Origin: Nostocales cyanobacterium LEGE 11386
Lineage (GTDB): Bacteria; Cyanobacteriota; Cyanobacteriia; Cyanobacteriales; Nostocaceae
DNA: 64,000 bases
NCBI GenBank assembly: GCA_015207155.1
Contig: JADEXK010000014.1
Coordinates: forward strand, 1-64,000
Reading direction: 5' to 3'
Shown in pieces: positions 28,401 through 36,034 of the stretch. The position numbers were made by a program, and so were the translations under genes. The first letter of the stretch is position 1, and the number at the start of each line of letters is the position of its first letter. The notes beneath the pieces were generated by a model. The model was not told the DNA's origin, did not search any database, and saw nothing but the letters and a program-made list of their open reading frames with translations.

Positions 28401-31400
28401 ATACTCAACTATTTGCTCAAGGGTGCGTAGCTGCGCCAGTTCTTCGGGATTCGGCTGCGGTAAATCGGGATAGATTTCTAATAATGCTCCCAAAATCTCC
28501 ACACGTTTAATGGAATCAATCCCCAAATCAGCTTCAATATCCATCGACAGTTCTAGCATTTCGCTGGGGTAGCCTGTTTTATCACTGACAACGGAGAGCA
28601 GGGTTTGACTGAGGTCGTTTAAATCAATGGCTACTGGTGGTGCAGATACTATCGTTGCAGTTGCAGGATGATTCTCTTTTGGCGTCATCATCTCAACAAC
28701 TGGTTTTATTTGATGATTGGCGTCATTTCCGTTGCCGTTACCATTTCCGTTACCGTTGCCGTTACCATTTCCGTTACTATGACCATTAGTGGAAAATAAC
28801 TCAGATGTAGTAGCGATCGCATCGGTTGTAACTGAAACAGGCTGCTCTGCTGAAGTCAAACTCTCTTGCTCATTGAACAGTGGTATCAGTCTGTTTTGAG
28901 CGACATCATCAGAGGTAGGCAGTTGATGTTGCTGGAGTAATTGGAAAAAGTTGTTAGTGTATTCTTGCTGATAGAGCAGATATTGCTCATGGATACGGAG
29001 GCTGTCAGCTTGATGATCATGAAACCGCATGATGCTACGTTCGGAACTGGAAATTGCCAGTTGCCGGGTAGGCGTTTGTTGCTCAGTAAATTTACTATTT
29101 CCCCACAACAAATGCTGTTGTTGCATGAGCTGGAAGAAGGTTTTGGTGTATTCTGTTTGATGCTTTAAAGATTGTTCATGAACCTGCAAAATATTGCGTT
29201 GATGGCGATTGAACTCGATCAGGGTGTACTCTAAGTTATCTATAGCTCTTTGGTAATTCAAAGATGCTTCTGAATTGGTTGACATAGACTTGATATCCAG
29301 TCCATCTAGTCCATCTGATTGACCGTTTTTCATCGATTTAGCCATACCATTGACTGCTACCCTCTTTGTAGGCAAGCTATCAGGCGGGAAAAGACTTGGT
29401 GTGGCTGAGTCCTCATTGGCAACTGCGGCTGATTGATTACCATTGCTAACGGGTAACTTTGCTTGATGCCCATTTTGTAGAGCTTTTGCAAACGATTGCT
29501 TGGTTTTTTCCGAGACATAGTTAGTGCTATTTAAGCGAATATTCAAGACCTGATTTTTCGGAACTGCGGGGATTTTGCTCTCTAGTTGGTAGGGATCTAG
29601 ATTGAGCAAAGGCAAGCCAGCGACACGCAATTGCACAACAGCTTCTCGCAAAGCGCGATCGCTATCCTTTTGCGGATTAGCATTGAGAGCTACAGCTACA
29701 TGCGGGCGATCGCTCAGGATATCTTTAACTAAATTGGTGAGTGTGTTGCGCGGCCCAAATTCAATGAAGCAATAACCGCCAGTAGCATAAATGTTTTCAA
29801 TCTCCTGCTGAAACAGCACCTGATTCCCTAGGTGTTCTTGGAGGATTGTTTGAATAACTTGTGGTTCAGTTGGGTAAGGCTGCCCTGTGACGTTGGTGTA
29901 AACTGGGATTTGTGGTTGGTTGAAAGTAACTTTTTCGATGGCTTTGGCAAAGGGTTTCTGTGCATGAGCCACTAAAGATGTGTGAAAAGCTGCCGAAACT
30001 TTCAGCAATACGGTATGGAATCCTTTCGCTGTCAAAGCCTCTTCGACTTTGGCAATTTCTGCTTTTGCTCCTGCCAGCACTACCTGCTGAGGGGAATTTA
30101 AGTTGGCAATATTCACTAACGGGAAATTTTGAATCAGTTCTTTAACCTGATTCACATCTCCTTTCACCGCCAGCATCGCTCCGGCATCAAACTGAGGGTC
30201 TTTTGGTGCAGCCATAGCTTCACCCCTAGCTTTAACCAAGAAGCAATAATCTTTCTCACTCAAAACGCCCGCAGCCCACAGCGCAGTCAGCTCTCCAAAG
30301 CTATGTCCGGCAACAAAATCTGGTTTAAATCCAGCTTGTTGAAGGATTTTGTACAAACCAACGCTAAAAGCCCCAATCGCCGGCTGTGCATATTCTGTCA
30401 TCTGCAAAGCTTCTATCTGGGCTGCTTTTTGTTCTGGATTGAACACGGGAGCCGGGAAAACGACCTCTGATAAGGACTTTAAACCGTCTTGAAAAAGACT
30501 GTCCATCTCAGCATAAGCCTGCCGTAGGCAAGGAAAGTTGATTGCCAATTCCCGACCCATTTCCAAGTATTGCGAGCCTTGGCCGGAAAATAGAGCAACT
30601 ACTTTTCCTTCTGTGGTGATGCCAGTTTTGCGGTAGTAAATTCCTTGGGGATGTTCCCAAGATTCTGCTTGTGGCTGGTTTCTCAGCAGGTCAATAGTTT
30701 TTTGTAACAAGTTGCCAGCTTGAGTTAGAGAATCGGCAACAAACCCCACTCTGGCATCTGTGACCGGCATTTCTAAAGATTTACTAGCCGCTATCAGTTC
30801 TGCATAATGCCGTTCTCTTTCATCGGATTGTAATTGCTGTTGGATTTCTTGACAGCGCGATAACAACTGCTCCGGTGTTGTTGCTGATAAAACTACCTCC
30901 GGAGAACTATGATGTATGCGATAAGAACTGTCGTGTTCGCTGTTGTATTCTTCCAAAACAACGTGATAGTTGGTGCCACCAAAACCAAAAGCACTGACTC
31001 CAGCACGCCTTGGCTGGTCATCGGTTTTAATCCAAGGTCTGGTTTCCGTATTTAAATAAAACGGGGAATTATCAATGTTGAGTTTAGGGTGGGGTTTAGT
31101 GACATTAATCGTGGGTGGCAATACTTTGTGATGCAGAGCCAAAGCAGTTTTGATTAAACTTGCTGCACCCGCAGCCGCTTTGGTGTGCCCAATCTGTGAT
31201 TTGATACTTCCTAGGGCAATATGTTGTTTTTTAGGATTATTTTCACCAAAAACTTCTTTAATAGAGGCAAATTCGGTGGGGTCTCCCACCATAGTGCCAG
31301 TACCATGTGCTTCAACTAAACCGACACTGGTAGGCGACAATCCTGCATCTTCATAAGCACGGCGTAAGGCGCTAATTTGACCTTCTGGACGAGGGGCATA

Positions 31401-32489
31401 AATGCTCTTATAACGACCATCGCTGGAAGCACCAATGCCTTTAATAACCGCGTAAATCCGGTCATGATCGCGCTGGGCATCCTCCAGGCGTTTTAGCACC
31501 AACATCCCTACACCTTCACCCAACATCATGCCATCAGATTCTGCATCGAAAGGTTTGACATTTTCACCTGGGGAAACAGCAGGGGTTTTGCTGAAACACA
31601 TGTAGGCAAGAATTGAGTTATCTGTGTCAACTCCGCCAGTAAGCATCATGTCAGATCGACCTTCAATTAGCTCACTAATTGCTATCTTAAGCGCACCTAA
31701 TGAACTAGCACAGGCAGCATCTACTACACAGTTCATCCCCCCCAAATCTAGACGATTGGCAATTCGCCCAGCAATTACATTAGCTAGCATTCCCGGGAAA
31801 GCGTTCTCATCCCATTGCACATATGCGCTTTTAATTTTCTCAACTATGTTTTGTGTATCTTCATCAGATAAGCCACTGCTTTTGAGAACTTTTTCCCAAA
31901 TAGGATACTGTAATCTAGAGCTGAGCGGCATCGCTAATTGCCTACCAATAGCTACACCCAAAACTACGCCGGTGCGTTGGCGCAGCTGCTCATATATATC
32001 GCGATTCAACTGCCGAGATTCGCCATAGCCGGCATCTTCTATTGCGGCTTTGGCAACAACCAAACCTAGCAACTGAGAAATATCTGTGACTTCTAAAATG
32101 TTGGGGGGTAGCCCAAATTCCATCGGATTAAAATCGACATCTGGGATAAATCCACCCCGTTTACAGTAGGTTTTATCAGGGGTTTTGGGGTCATGATCGT
32201 AATAATCATCTACGTTCCAACGCGAAGGCGGAACATCAGTAATACAATCAACTTTATGAATAATATTTTCCCAATATTCCTGTAAGTTTTTGGATTGCGG
32301 AAATATAGAAGCCATGCCAATAATGGCAATGTTGCTCTGTTGCAGTTTTGTATTGATTTCGCTAGTCGTTAGCGGTACATTTCTCATCATAGTTTTCTTT
32401 ACCTGTATGAGCTTAAGCAGAGATTTTTCACAATTGCTTATTTCATCTTGCAACTGTTCCAATTCAGCTTCAATTCTAGAAGCAGCCAT
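25455..32489 (-). CDS. PfaA/HglE-like type I polyketide (secondary lipid) synthase, KS-AT-ACP-ACP-KR-DH
   Basis: The 2344-aa megasynthase shows, in order: KS (about 50-500; VDAACASSLGALKIA near 259, EAHGTGT near 393, GSIKSQIGHTKAA near 440); AT (about 640-920; GHSFGE near 728); a linker with coiled-coil HQ-rich repeats and an Asn-Gly run; two ACPs (LGIDSIKR near 1325 and 1445); KR (SGGAKGITAECVIKLAQRY near 1790); and a C-terminal DH-like hot-dog region (NPFLSDHVIVG near 2085). This is the layout of PfaA in PUFA synthases and HglE in heterocyst glycolipid synthesis. It is the first gene of the minus-strand operon, with a conserved 34-bp element 242 bp upstream. The loading substrate cannot be read from the sequence. 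Confidence 0.9.
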   Translation of the reverse strand: MAASRIEAELEQLQDEISNCEKSLLKLIQVKKTMMRNVPLTTSEINTKLQQSNIAIIGMASIFPQSKNLQEYWENIIHKVDCITDVPPSRWNVDDYYDHDPKTPDKTYCKRGGFIPDVDFNPMEFGLPPNILEVTDISQLLGLVVAKAAIEDAGYGESRQLNRDIYEQLRQRTGVVLGVAIGRQLAMPLSSRLQYPIWEKVLKSSGLSDEDTQNIVEKIKSAYVQWDENAFPGMLANVIAGRIANRLDLGGMNCVVDAACASSLGALKIAISELIEGRSDMMLTGGVDTDNSILAYMCFSKTPAVSPGENVKPFDAESDGMMLGEGVGMLVLKRLEDAQRDHDRIYAVIKGIGASSDGRYKSIYAPRPEGQISALRRAYEDAGLSPTSVGLVEAHGTGTMVGDPTEFASIKEVFGENNPKKQHIALGSIKSQIGHTKAAAGAASLIKTALALHHKVLPPTINVTKPHPKLNIDNSPFYLNTETRPWIKTDDQPRRAGVSAFGFGGTNYHVVLEEYNSEHDSSYRIHHSSPEVVLSATTPEQLLSRCQEIQQQLQSDERERHYAELIAASKSLEMPVTDARVGFVADSLTQAGNLLQKTIDLLRNQPQAESWEHPQGIYYRKTGITTEGKVVALFSGQGSQYLEMGRELAINFPCLRQAYAEMDSLFQDGLKSLSEVVFPAPVFNPEQKAAQIEALQMTEYAQPAIGAFSVGLYKILQQAGFKPDFVAGHSFGELTALWAAGVLSEKDYCFLVKARGEAMAAPKDPQFDAGAMLAVKGDVNQVKELIQNFPLVNIANLNSPQQVVLAGAKAEIAKVEEALTAKGFHTVLLKVSAAFHTSLVAHAQKPFAKAIEKVTFNQPQIPVYTNVTGQPYPTEPQVIQTILQEHLGNQVLFQQEIENIYATGGYCFIEFGPRNTLTNLVKDILSDRPHVAVALNANPQKDSDRALREAVVQLRVAGLPLLNLDPYQLESKIPAVPKNQVLNIRLNSTNYVSEKTKQSFAKALQNGHQAKLPVSNGNQSAAVANEDSATPSLFPPDSLPTKRVAVNGMAKSMKNGQSDGLDGLDIKSMSTNSEASLNYQRAIDNLEYTLIEFNRHQRNILQVHEQSLKHQTEYTKTFFQLMQQQHLLWGNSKFTEQQTPTRQLAISSSERSIMRFHDHQADSLRIHEQYLLYQQEYTNNFFQLLQQHQLPTSDDVAQNRLIPLFNEQESLTSAEQPVSVTTDAIATTSELFSTNGHSNGNGNGNGNGNGNGNGNDANHQIKPVVEMMTPKENHPATATIVSAPPVAIDLNDLSQTLLSVVSDKTGYPSEMLELSMDIEADLGIDSIKRVEILGALLEIYPDLPQPNPEELAQLRTLEQIVEYIRTLAPENSAVPATINEVLEDQEEESSTTPEEEAIASTSPPVPSIDLGNLSQTLLSVVSDKTGYPSEMLELSMDIEADLGIDSIKRVEILGALLEIYPDLPQPNPEELGQQRTLGQIVEYIQQQTEVAEKKMLSIETQQVTSLQNQPPETKQQQGEDFPLPQSLIRRSPIRLKFLPEPDILDFTLPAQHIALLTDDGTLTTTKLAETLIKRGWKIVVLSFPPSLIGQQSSLPEDINRVVLEDLSEEHLQQQLAAIATEYGAIAAFIHLNPPSVEETSHGVCFLESEKAILRHVFLIAKYLKGSLNQAANQGHSCFLTVARLDGEFGLGQKTNFGAISSGLFGLTKTLNQEWEPVFCRALDLSPDLDAQTSVQHILAELHDPNKLVVEVGYSSQGRTTLVCEPELGEIFSSQSSIPHPQSQVFLVSGGAKGITAECVIKLAQRYQCKFILLGRSAAEPEPVWAEGYVGEAELKKRIMEDFVAKGDKPTPAMVQKKFQAIASRREIAATLQAIEQAGGQAEYLSVDVTDTITLVEQVASAVERLGAITGIIHGAGNLADKRIERKSVKDFETVYAAKVKGLENLLRCVPPSQLQCLVLFSSVAGFYGNVGQSDYAIANEILNKSAHLFKLNHPHCHVVAINWGPWDSGMVSPELKKAFAERNIETIPLEIGAQMLVDELDRANHDTAQVVIGSPLVYVPTALNPELNSFRIQRRLTLSANPFLSDHVIVGNPVLPATCAVAWIANTCEQLHPGYKFFSCSNFKVLKGIIFDGNQANEYSLDLTEIGKNDANQIDLKAQIWSKNLGKTRYHFSCHIQLQRQTLIPPNYAGFNQEIAIPNLSKSYYQNGTSSLFHGTSFQGVKTILNMSPNKITVECFLPSLELRQQGQFPVQTFNPYIFDVQIQSLWIWTQYFHQVGCLPSELQNVKQFAPIPFDETFYISCEIKSKTDLAVVADVITHNQQGYIYSHIIGAKGTILPKELGKK
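27147..27176. repeat. GGATTGG heptamer repeat in the KR-proximal linker
   Basis: About four units of ggattgg/ggatggg/ggattga lie in frame in the synthase gene, giving the short SSQSSIPHPQSQ insert just before the KR nucleotide-binding motif. Confidence 0.5.
28726..28790. repeat. Hexanucleotide repeat encoding (Asn-Gly)n linker
   Basis: About nine copies of a 6-nt unit (ccgttN variants) encode an uninterrupted Asn-Gly run before the first ACP. It is probably a flexible tether for the carrier domains and, as a microsatellite, prone to length change. Confidence 0.75.
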
Positions 32490-32730
32490 GACTTCATTTT
32501 CACTATTGTGCTTGCAAAATGTAGATATGTGGATAATTTGGTTGGCTCTATCAATTAGAGAAATCGAAATTAGCTGTTAGGGAAAACATTTCTTTTGGCA
32601 AATAGATTGTTGATACATTTAAAACTGCAATGTAAGTTGTTTCACAACTTTAGCTTGGATAGTTTGATGTAGAAACATGACCCAATGCATGTCATCTTGT
32701 TAATTTGCCAATTGCAGTTATATTAGACTG

Positions 32731-32764
32731 GTTGATTCTCGATTGCAACTCATATGCAACTTAT
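32731..32764 (-). promoter_or_regulatory. 34-bp operator-like element upstream of the synthase operon (site A)
   Basis: On the minus strand, after ATAAG, two 11-bp units TTGCATATGAG and TTGCAATCGAG stand in tandem, then AATCAAC. Thirty of 34 positions match site B at 33853-33886, and both are oriented toward their downstream genes (synthase ATG 242 bp away). An 11-bp helical repeat is typical of OmpR-type response-regulator or similar dimer sites. A TATAAT-like TAATATA follows a few bases downstream, so the site may be an activator box overlapping the -35 region. Confidence 0.65.
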
Positions 32765-32856
32765 GATCAACTCGAGATATCTCACTAGAGAAAATGCTGA
32801 GAGAGTATGAGTATTTGAGTATATCAATTGTTGTAGGGTAAATTGATACAAAGTTA

Positions 32857-33195
32857 TCAAGAATTGGTCTCTGAATCATCATCTTTTTTTCTCGTTATTG
32901 CTTGTCGCTGAGTAGCAGCTAATAGTTTCTGCTCTAACTCGCTAGTACTCATACCAAGCTCAGAAGCTGTTTTATTTTTCCACTCTTCTAGCTCCAAATC
33001 ATGTTGATTGAGCCATTCATGCACCGCCAGACGTGCCATCTCCGCTTTACGAAGAGTCTGACGAGCTGCATGAAAAATTAGCCTCTTATTATCAAAACTT
33101 GGTAATGAGAGCATGAATCGCTGTAATCTCATTTTCTCTATGCTCTTTAGAGGGCGATAACTATCAGTTTGAAACTTGTTCAAAGTCTGATTCAT
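32857..33195 (-). CDS. Small protein of unknown function
   Basis: This 112-aa, charged, probably cytoplasmic protein lies alone in the 1.6-kb gap between the synthase and the exporter-side operon. It reads RLQRFMLSLPSFDNKRLIFH, KAEMARLAVHEWLNQHDLEL and ELGMSTSELEQKLLAATQRQ: two or three amphipathic helices, no membrane segment and no recognised motif. Location and AT-rich surroundings fit a small regulator or accessory factor of the lipid cluster, but there is no direct evidence. A weaker copy of the TTGCAT direct-repeat motif lies 36 bp upstream of its start. Confidence 0.55.
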   Translation of the reverse strand: MNQTLNKFQTDSYRPLKSIEKMRLQRFMLSLPSFDNKRLIFHAARQTLRKAEMARLAVHEWLNQHDLELEEWKNKTASELGMSTSELEQKLLAATQRQAITRKKDDDSETNS

Positions 33196-33230
33196 TAGTA
33201 TCTCATACGGGAAAGTTTAATTTAAGCAAA

Positions 33231-33252
33231 TTGCATAAGAATTGCATATATT
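33231..33252 (+). promoter_or_regulatory. Possible third, weaker TTGCAT direct repeat
   Basis: TTGCATAAGAA and TTGCATATATT stand in tandem with the same 11-bp spacing as sites A and B, but lack the conserved GAG/ATCAAC part. It lies just upstream of the 112-aa gene and in opposite orientation to it. It could be chance in AT-rich DNA. Confidence 0.3.
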
Positions 33253-33852
33253 TTATTCTCAATATTTGTTATTAACATGTAAAAGCTAAATATTTTTATT
33301 AGATAAATCAGTATATTTTCCAATTGTTATTGTTATATACCAATGCGTATAAAAAACTCCAAGCGTTGATATATTGATTTATCTACCTAACTTTTACATC
33401 TGCCTAAAGATTGATTGTATTTAAAAACATGTTTTACAATGTAAAAATTATTGTAAAAAGCCCACAAGACTTAAAAGAGAAATTGTAGATAACAACACCC
33501 CATCAGCAAACAAGTAAAGCATATTTTAGTAATTTGACATGAAGAAAATAGGAATTAATAGCACACGTATTCCCTTAAAAAATCCAAGTATTTACCACTA
33601 TACTGTGACTTTTACAACAATCATTGAAAATCATTTGTACATCTATCTATTAGTTGATTTATTAAAAATAATCTAAGCCAAATTAATTTATTGCTGTTGG
33701 TATGTAAATTTAGTTACTAATAACTATACCTAAAGGGGGAAGAATTGGTAATAAATGAATCATGTATCAAAATCATGCTCAACCAAAACGCTCAGAAGTC
33801 GTAGTTTTTTCCAAAGTGTGTTTGTGTCAGGTGACAGATTATTTATCATTAA

Positions 33853-33886
33853 ATATGTTGCATATGGGTTGCAATTGAGTATCAAC
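33853..33886 (+). promoter_or_regulatory. 34-bp operator-like element upstream of the exporter-side operon (site B)
   Basis: After ATATG stand TTGCATATGGG, TTGCAATTGAG and TATCAAC. It matches site A at 30 of 34 positions and has the same orientation relative to transcription. It ends 222 bp before the ATG of the 107-aa gene, almost the same distance as site A to the synthase. The flanks are otherwise unlike site A, so conservation points to protein binding. Confidence 0.65.
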
Positions 33887-34107
33887 ATGTTTATTGTATG
33901 TGATTGAAAATGCAATTAAATACTATTAACTTGCCAACGTAGAGAAATACAGAGAGAAATAAAAATATTAAATTTGCTCAATTCTCTCATATCTCTATTC
34001 ATTGGTAATTCCACAGTATGACAGTGCAATTTTAAGTATGATGCATCCGTGTTGCCTGAAGCGTTCTACATAATTAGACTGACATGAAACTATAAGGGCT
34101 TGCTGGC

Positions 34108-34431
34108 ATGAGACTATCTGCGTTAGATCCACTCATACCGCTAAATGAGTTAAGAGAAGAACTTCTTAAGTTACCGAAAGGCTACTCGTTTTATGAACAA
34201 GAAATCATAGATTTCTTATCCCGACGAAGATGGGGTGAGAGCAATCGCCGCATTGATCGGACAACTTTCTGGCGGTGGAGGAATGATAACGGAATTGAGC
34301 ATCAAAAAGTATTCAGCCGATTGGATCTTTTGAAACTCTGCCAAATTTGCGACCATTATCGGATAGATGGAACTCGTAGTGAATACTTAGCAATGATGAA
34401 AAATAAAAAAAAGGTAGCGCTGAACAAGTAA
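34108..34431 (+). CDS. Small basic protein, possible DNA-binding regulator
   Basis: The 107-aa protein reads PKGYSFYEQEIIDFLSRRRW, then IDRTTFWRWRNDNGI, VFSRLDLLKLCQICDHYRI and a Lys-rich tail. The Trp/Arg-rich middle and short helices would suit a winged-helix or MerR-like DNA-binding fold, but I do not recognise the family. It is the first gene after the shared 34-bp element and lies 197 bp before the DevB gene on the same strand. It is a candidate regulator of the cluster. The ATG start follows a short spacer with no strong ribosome-binding site. Confidence 0.6.
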   Translation: MRLSALDPLIPLNELREELLKLPKGYSFYEQEIIDFLSRRRWGESNRRIDRTTFWRWRNDNGIEHQKVFSRLDLLKLCQICDHYRIDGTRSEYLAMMKNKKKVALNK

Positions 34432-34562
34432 GAATACATGTTGCAGGATTGCTCTACTGAAAGCCAATGCTGTTAATGAGTTGATGGATACTTTTTCTCT
34501 CTCTAGTTTCATCCTCATCATTCACAAGTGGCGTAGATGCAAAGGCAGTCTGTAGCATTTTT

Positions 34563-34589
34563 TACGGCAACCTCACAAGGGTTGCCGTA
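34563..34589 (+). other. 10-bp perfect inverted repeat before devB
   Basis: TACGGCAACC, a 7-nt loop, and GGTTGCCGTA lie 40 bp upstream of the DevB start. No T-run follows on the plus strand, so a classic terminator is unlikely. It could be an operator or an mRNA leader hairpin. Confidence 0.5.
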
Positions 34590-34628
34590 GATACTCACAC
34601 AGTACAGTAGACATCACAAACTTCGGGA

Positions 34629-35858
34629 ATGACCAAAAAAGTGTTGAGTAATAAAAAGAGTATGGTACCCAAACAAAGGCAGTCATTCACAAAACCTGTA
34701 AATCCAGGGTCAATAATTTTGGCAATTAGTATAGCTGTAGCCACTGGTACAGTTTCTTTTTACAGCTTTTCACGATTTCGTTCAACTTCTAATTTGGAGC
34801 CTCCAACTGCTACACCAAGCAGTTCTCCTGCAATGAATGCTGTTGCGGCTTTAGGACGTTTAGAGCCTCAAGGCGAAGTCATTCGTTTGTCTGCGGCTAA
34901 TTCCCAAACGGGTGTTCGGGTGGCAAAGCTTTTGGTTAACAAAGGCGACTGGGTATCTCAAGGACAAGTGGTGGCAATTCTTGACAATTACTATACTCGG
35001 CTTGCAGCCTTAGAAAAAGCTCAAAAACAAGTTTTAGTGGCTCAAGCTAATCTCAATCAGGTAAAAGCGGGAGCAAAAGCCGGGGATATTTCGGCACAAC
35101 AAGCGACAATTGCTCGTTTAGAAGCTGAGTTACGGGGAGAAATTTCCGCACAACAAGCGACAATTGCTCGTCTAGAAGCTGAGTTGCAAAATGCTAACAG
35201 CGAAAATCGCCGATATCAACAGTTATACAGAGAAGGTGCTATTTCAGCTTCTGAGTCAGAAGCTAGGCTCTTGCGAGTTGATACTGTGCGACAGCAGCTC
35301 AATGAAGCTAAAGCTGCTCTCAATCGTACTGTAGAAACTCTGCAAAAGCAGTTAAACGAGGCTGAAGCTAGGCTCAATAGTATTGCTGAGGTTCGGCCTA
35401 CCGATATACAAGCAGCACAAACTGACATTGAAAGTGCGATCGCCTCAGTCAAACAAGCTCAGGCTGACTGGGATTTGAGTTCTGTGCGATCGCCTATAGA
35501 TGGTCAAGTACTCAAAATTAATGCTCGTCCAGGAGAACTTATTGGCAATACAGGAATAGCTGACTTAGGACGCACACAACAAATGTACGTAGTTGCAGAA
35601 GTTTATGAAACTGATATTCAAAATGTGCGTCTGGGTCAGTCAGCGATTATTACTAGCAATGCTTTTTCTGGAGAATTACGCGGAAAAGTTACAGATATTG
35701 GTTTGCAGGTTAATAGACAAAATATCTTTGATAATAATCCACAAGCCAATACAGATAACAAAGTAGTTGATGTCAAAATCCGTATCGATCAACCAGCAGA
35801 TAACCCACAAATTACCATTCTGACTGATTTACAGGTGCAGGTACTCATTAATATATAA
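34629..35858 (+). CDS. devB: ABC exporter membrane-fusion protein, DevB/HlyD family
   Basis: The 409-aa protein has one N-terminal membrane segment (about residues 28-48), a split lipoyl/barrel-sandwich domain (AALGRLEPQGEVIRLSA; then SSVRSPIDGQVLKINARPGE), a coiled-coil hairpin (about 130-265) and a beta-barrel end. DevB proteins link an inner-membrane ABC pump to a TolC-type outer-membrane channel (HgdD in Anabaena) and export glycolipids or other lipophilic compounds. Inside the coiled coil an 18-aa unit ISAQQATIARLEAEL is tandemly repeated. It is followed by DevC- and DevA-type genes. Paralogues exist in these genomes, so the symbol is by family only. Confidence 0.85.
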   Translation: MTKKVLSNKKSMVPKQRQSFTKPVNPGSIILAISIAVATGTVSFYSFSRFRSTSNLEPPTATPSSSPAMNAVAALGRLEPQGEVIRLSAANSQTGVRVAKLLVNKGDWVSQGQVVAILDNYYTRLAALEKAQKQVLVAQANLNQVKAGAKAGDISAQQATIARLEAELRGEISAQQATIARLEAELQNANSENRRYQQLYREGAISASESEARLLRVDTVRQQLNEAKAALNRTVETLQKQLNEAEARLNSIAEVRPTDIQAAQTDIESAIASVKQAQADWDLSSVRSPIDGQVLKINARPGELIGNTGIADLGRTQQMYVVAEVYETDIQNVRLGQSAIITSNAFSGELRGKVTDIGLQVNRQNIFDNNPQANTDNKVVDVKIRIDQPADNPQITILTDLQVQVLINI

Positions 35859-36034
35859 ACTCTCAAAGAGCTAGTTGAAATTTAAACGCAAAGGAGCGCA
35901 GAGGTAAACGCAAAGGTACGCAAAGAATTCGGTACGAATTAATAAAATGTGTACTTAGCACTTTTTCAAGTTTATTTACGCCACTTCTTAGCTGTTATCT
36001 ATCACCTGTCACCTATTCCCTATGAGGTTACTAA

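Larger units (their letters stand above)
33196..34107. other. Long AT-rich intergenic control region
   Basis: About 900 bp without a convincing gene between the 112-aa gene (minus) and the 107-aa gene (plus). It contains the TTGCAT repeats listed separately and otherwise AT-rich sequence such as catgttttacaatgtaaaa (33428 region). The length suggests long 5' leaders or several regulator sites. Confidence 0.5.

Noticed and set aside
25455..32489. Synthase as the canonical heterocyst glycolipid HglE
   Set aside because: Domain order is similar, but the neighbours (tandem acyltransferases, free ACP, TubC protein, adjacent DevBCA; no hetM/hetN/hetI) do not match the known hgl locus, so no hgl symbol is given.
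34563..34589. Perfect hairpin before devB as a rho-independent terminator
   Set aside because: No T-run follows in either strand direction; kept only as an inverted repeat.
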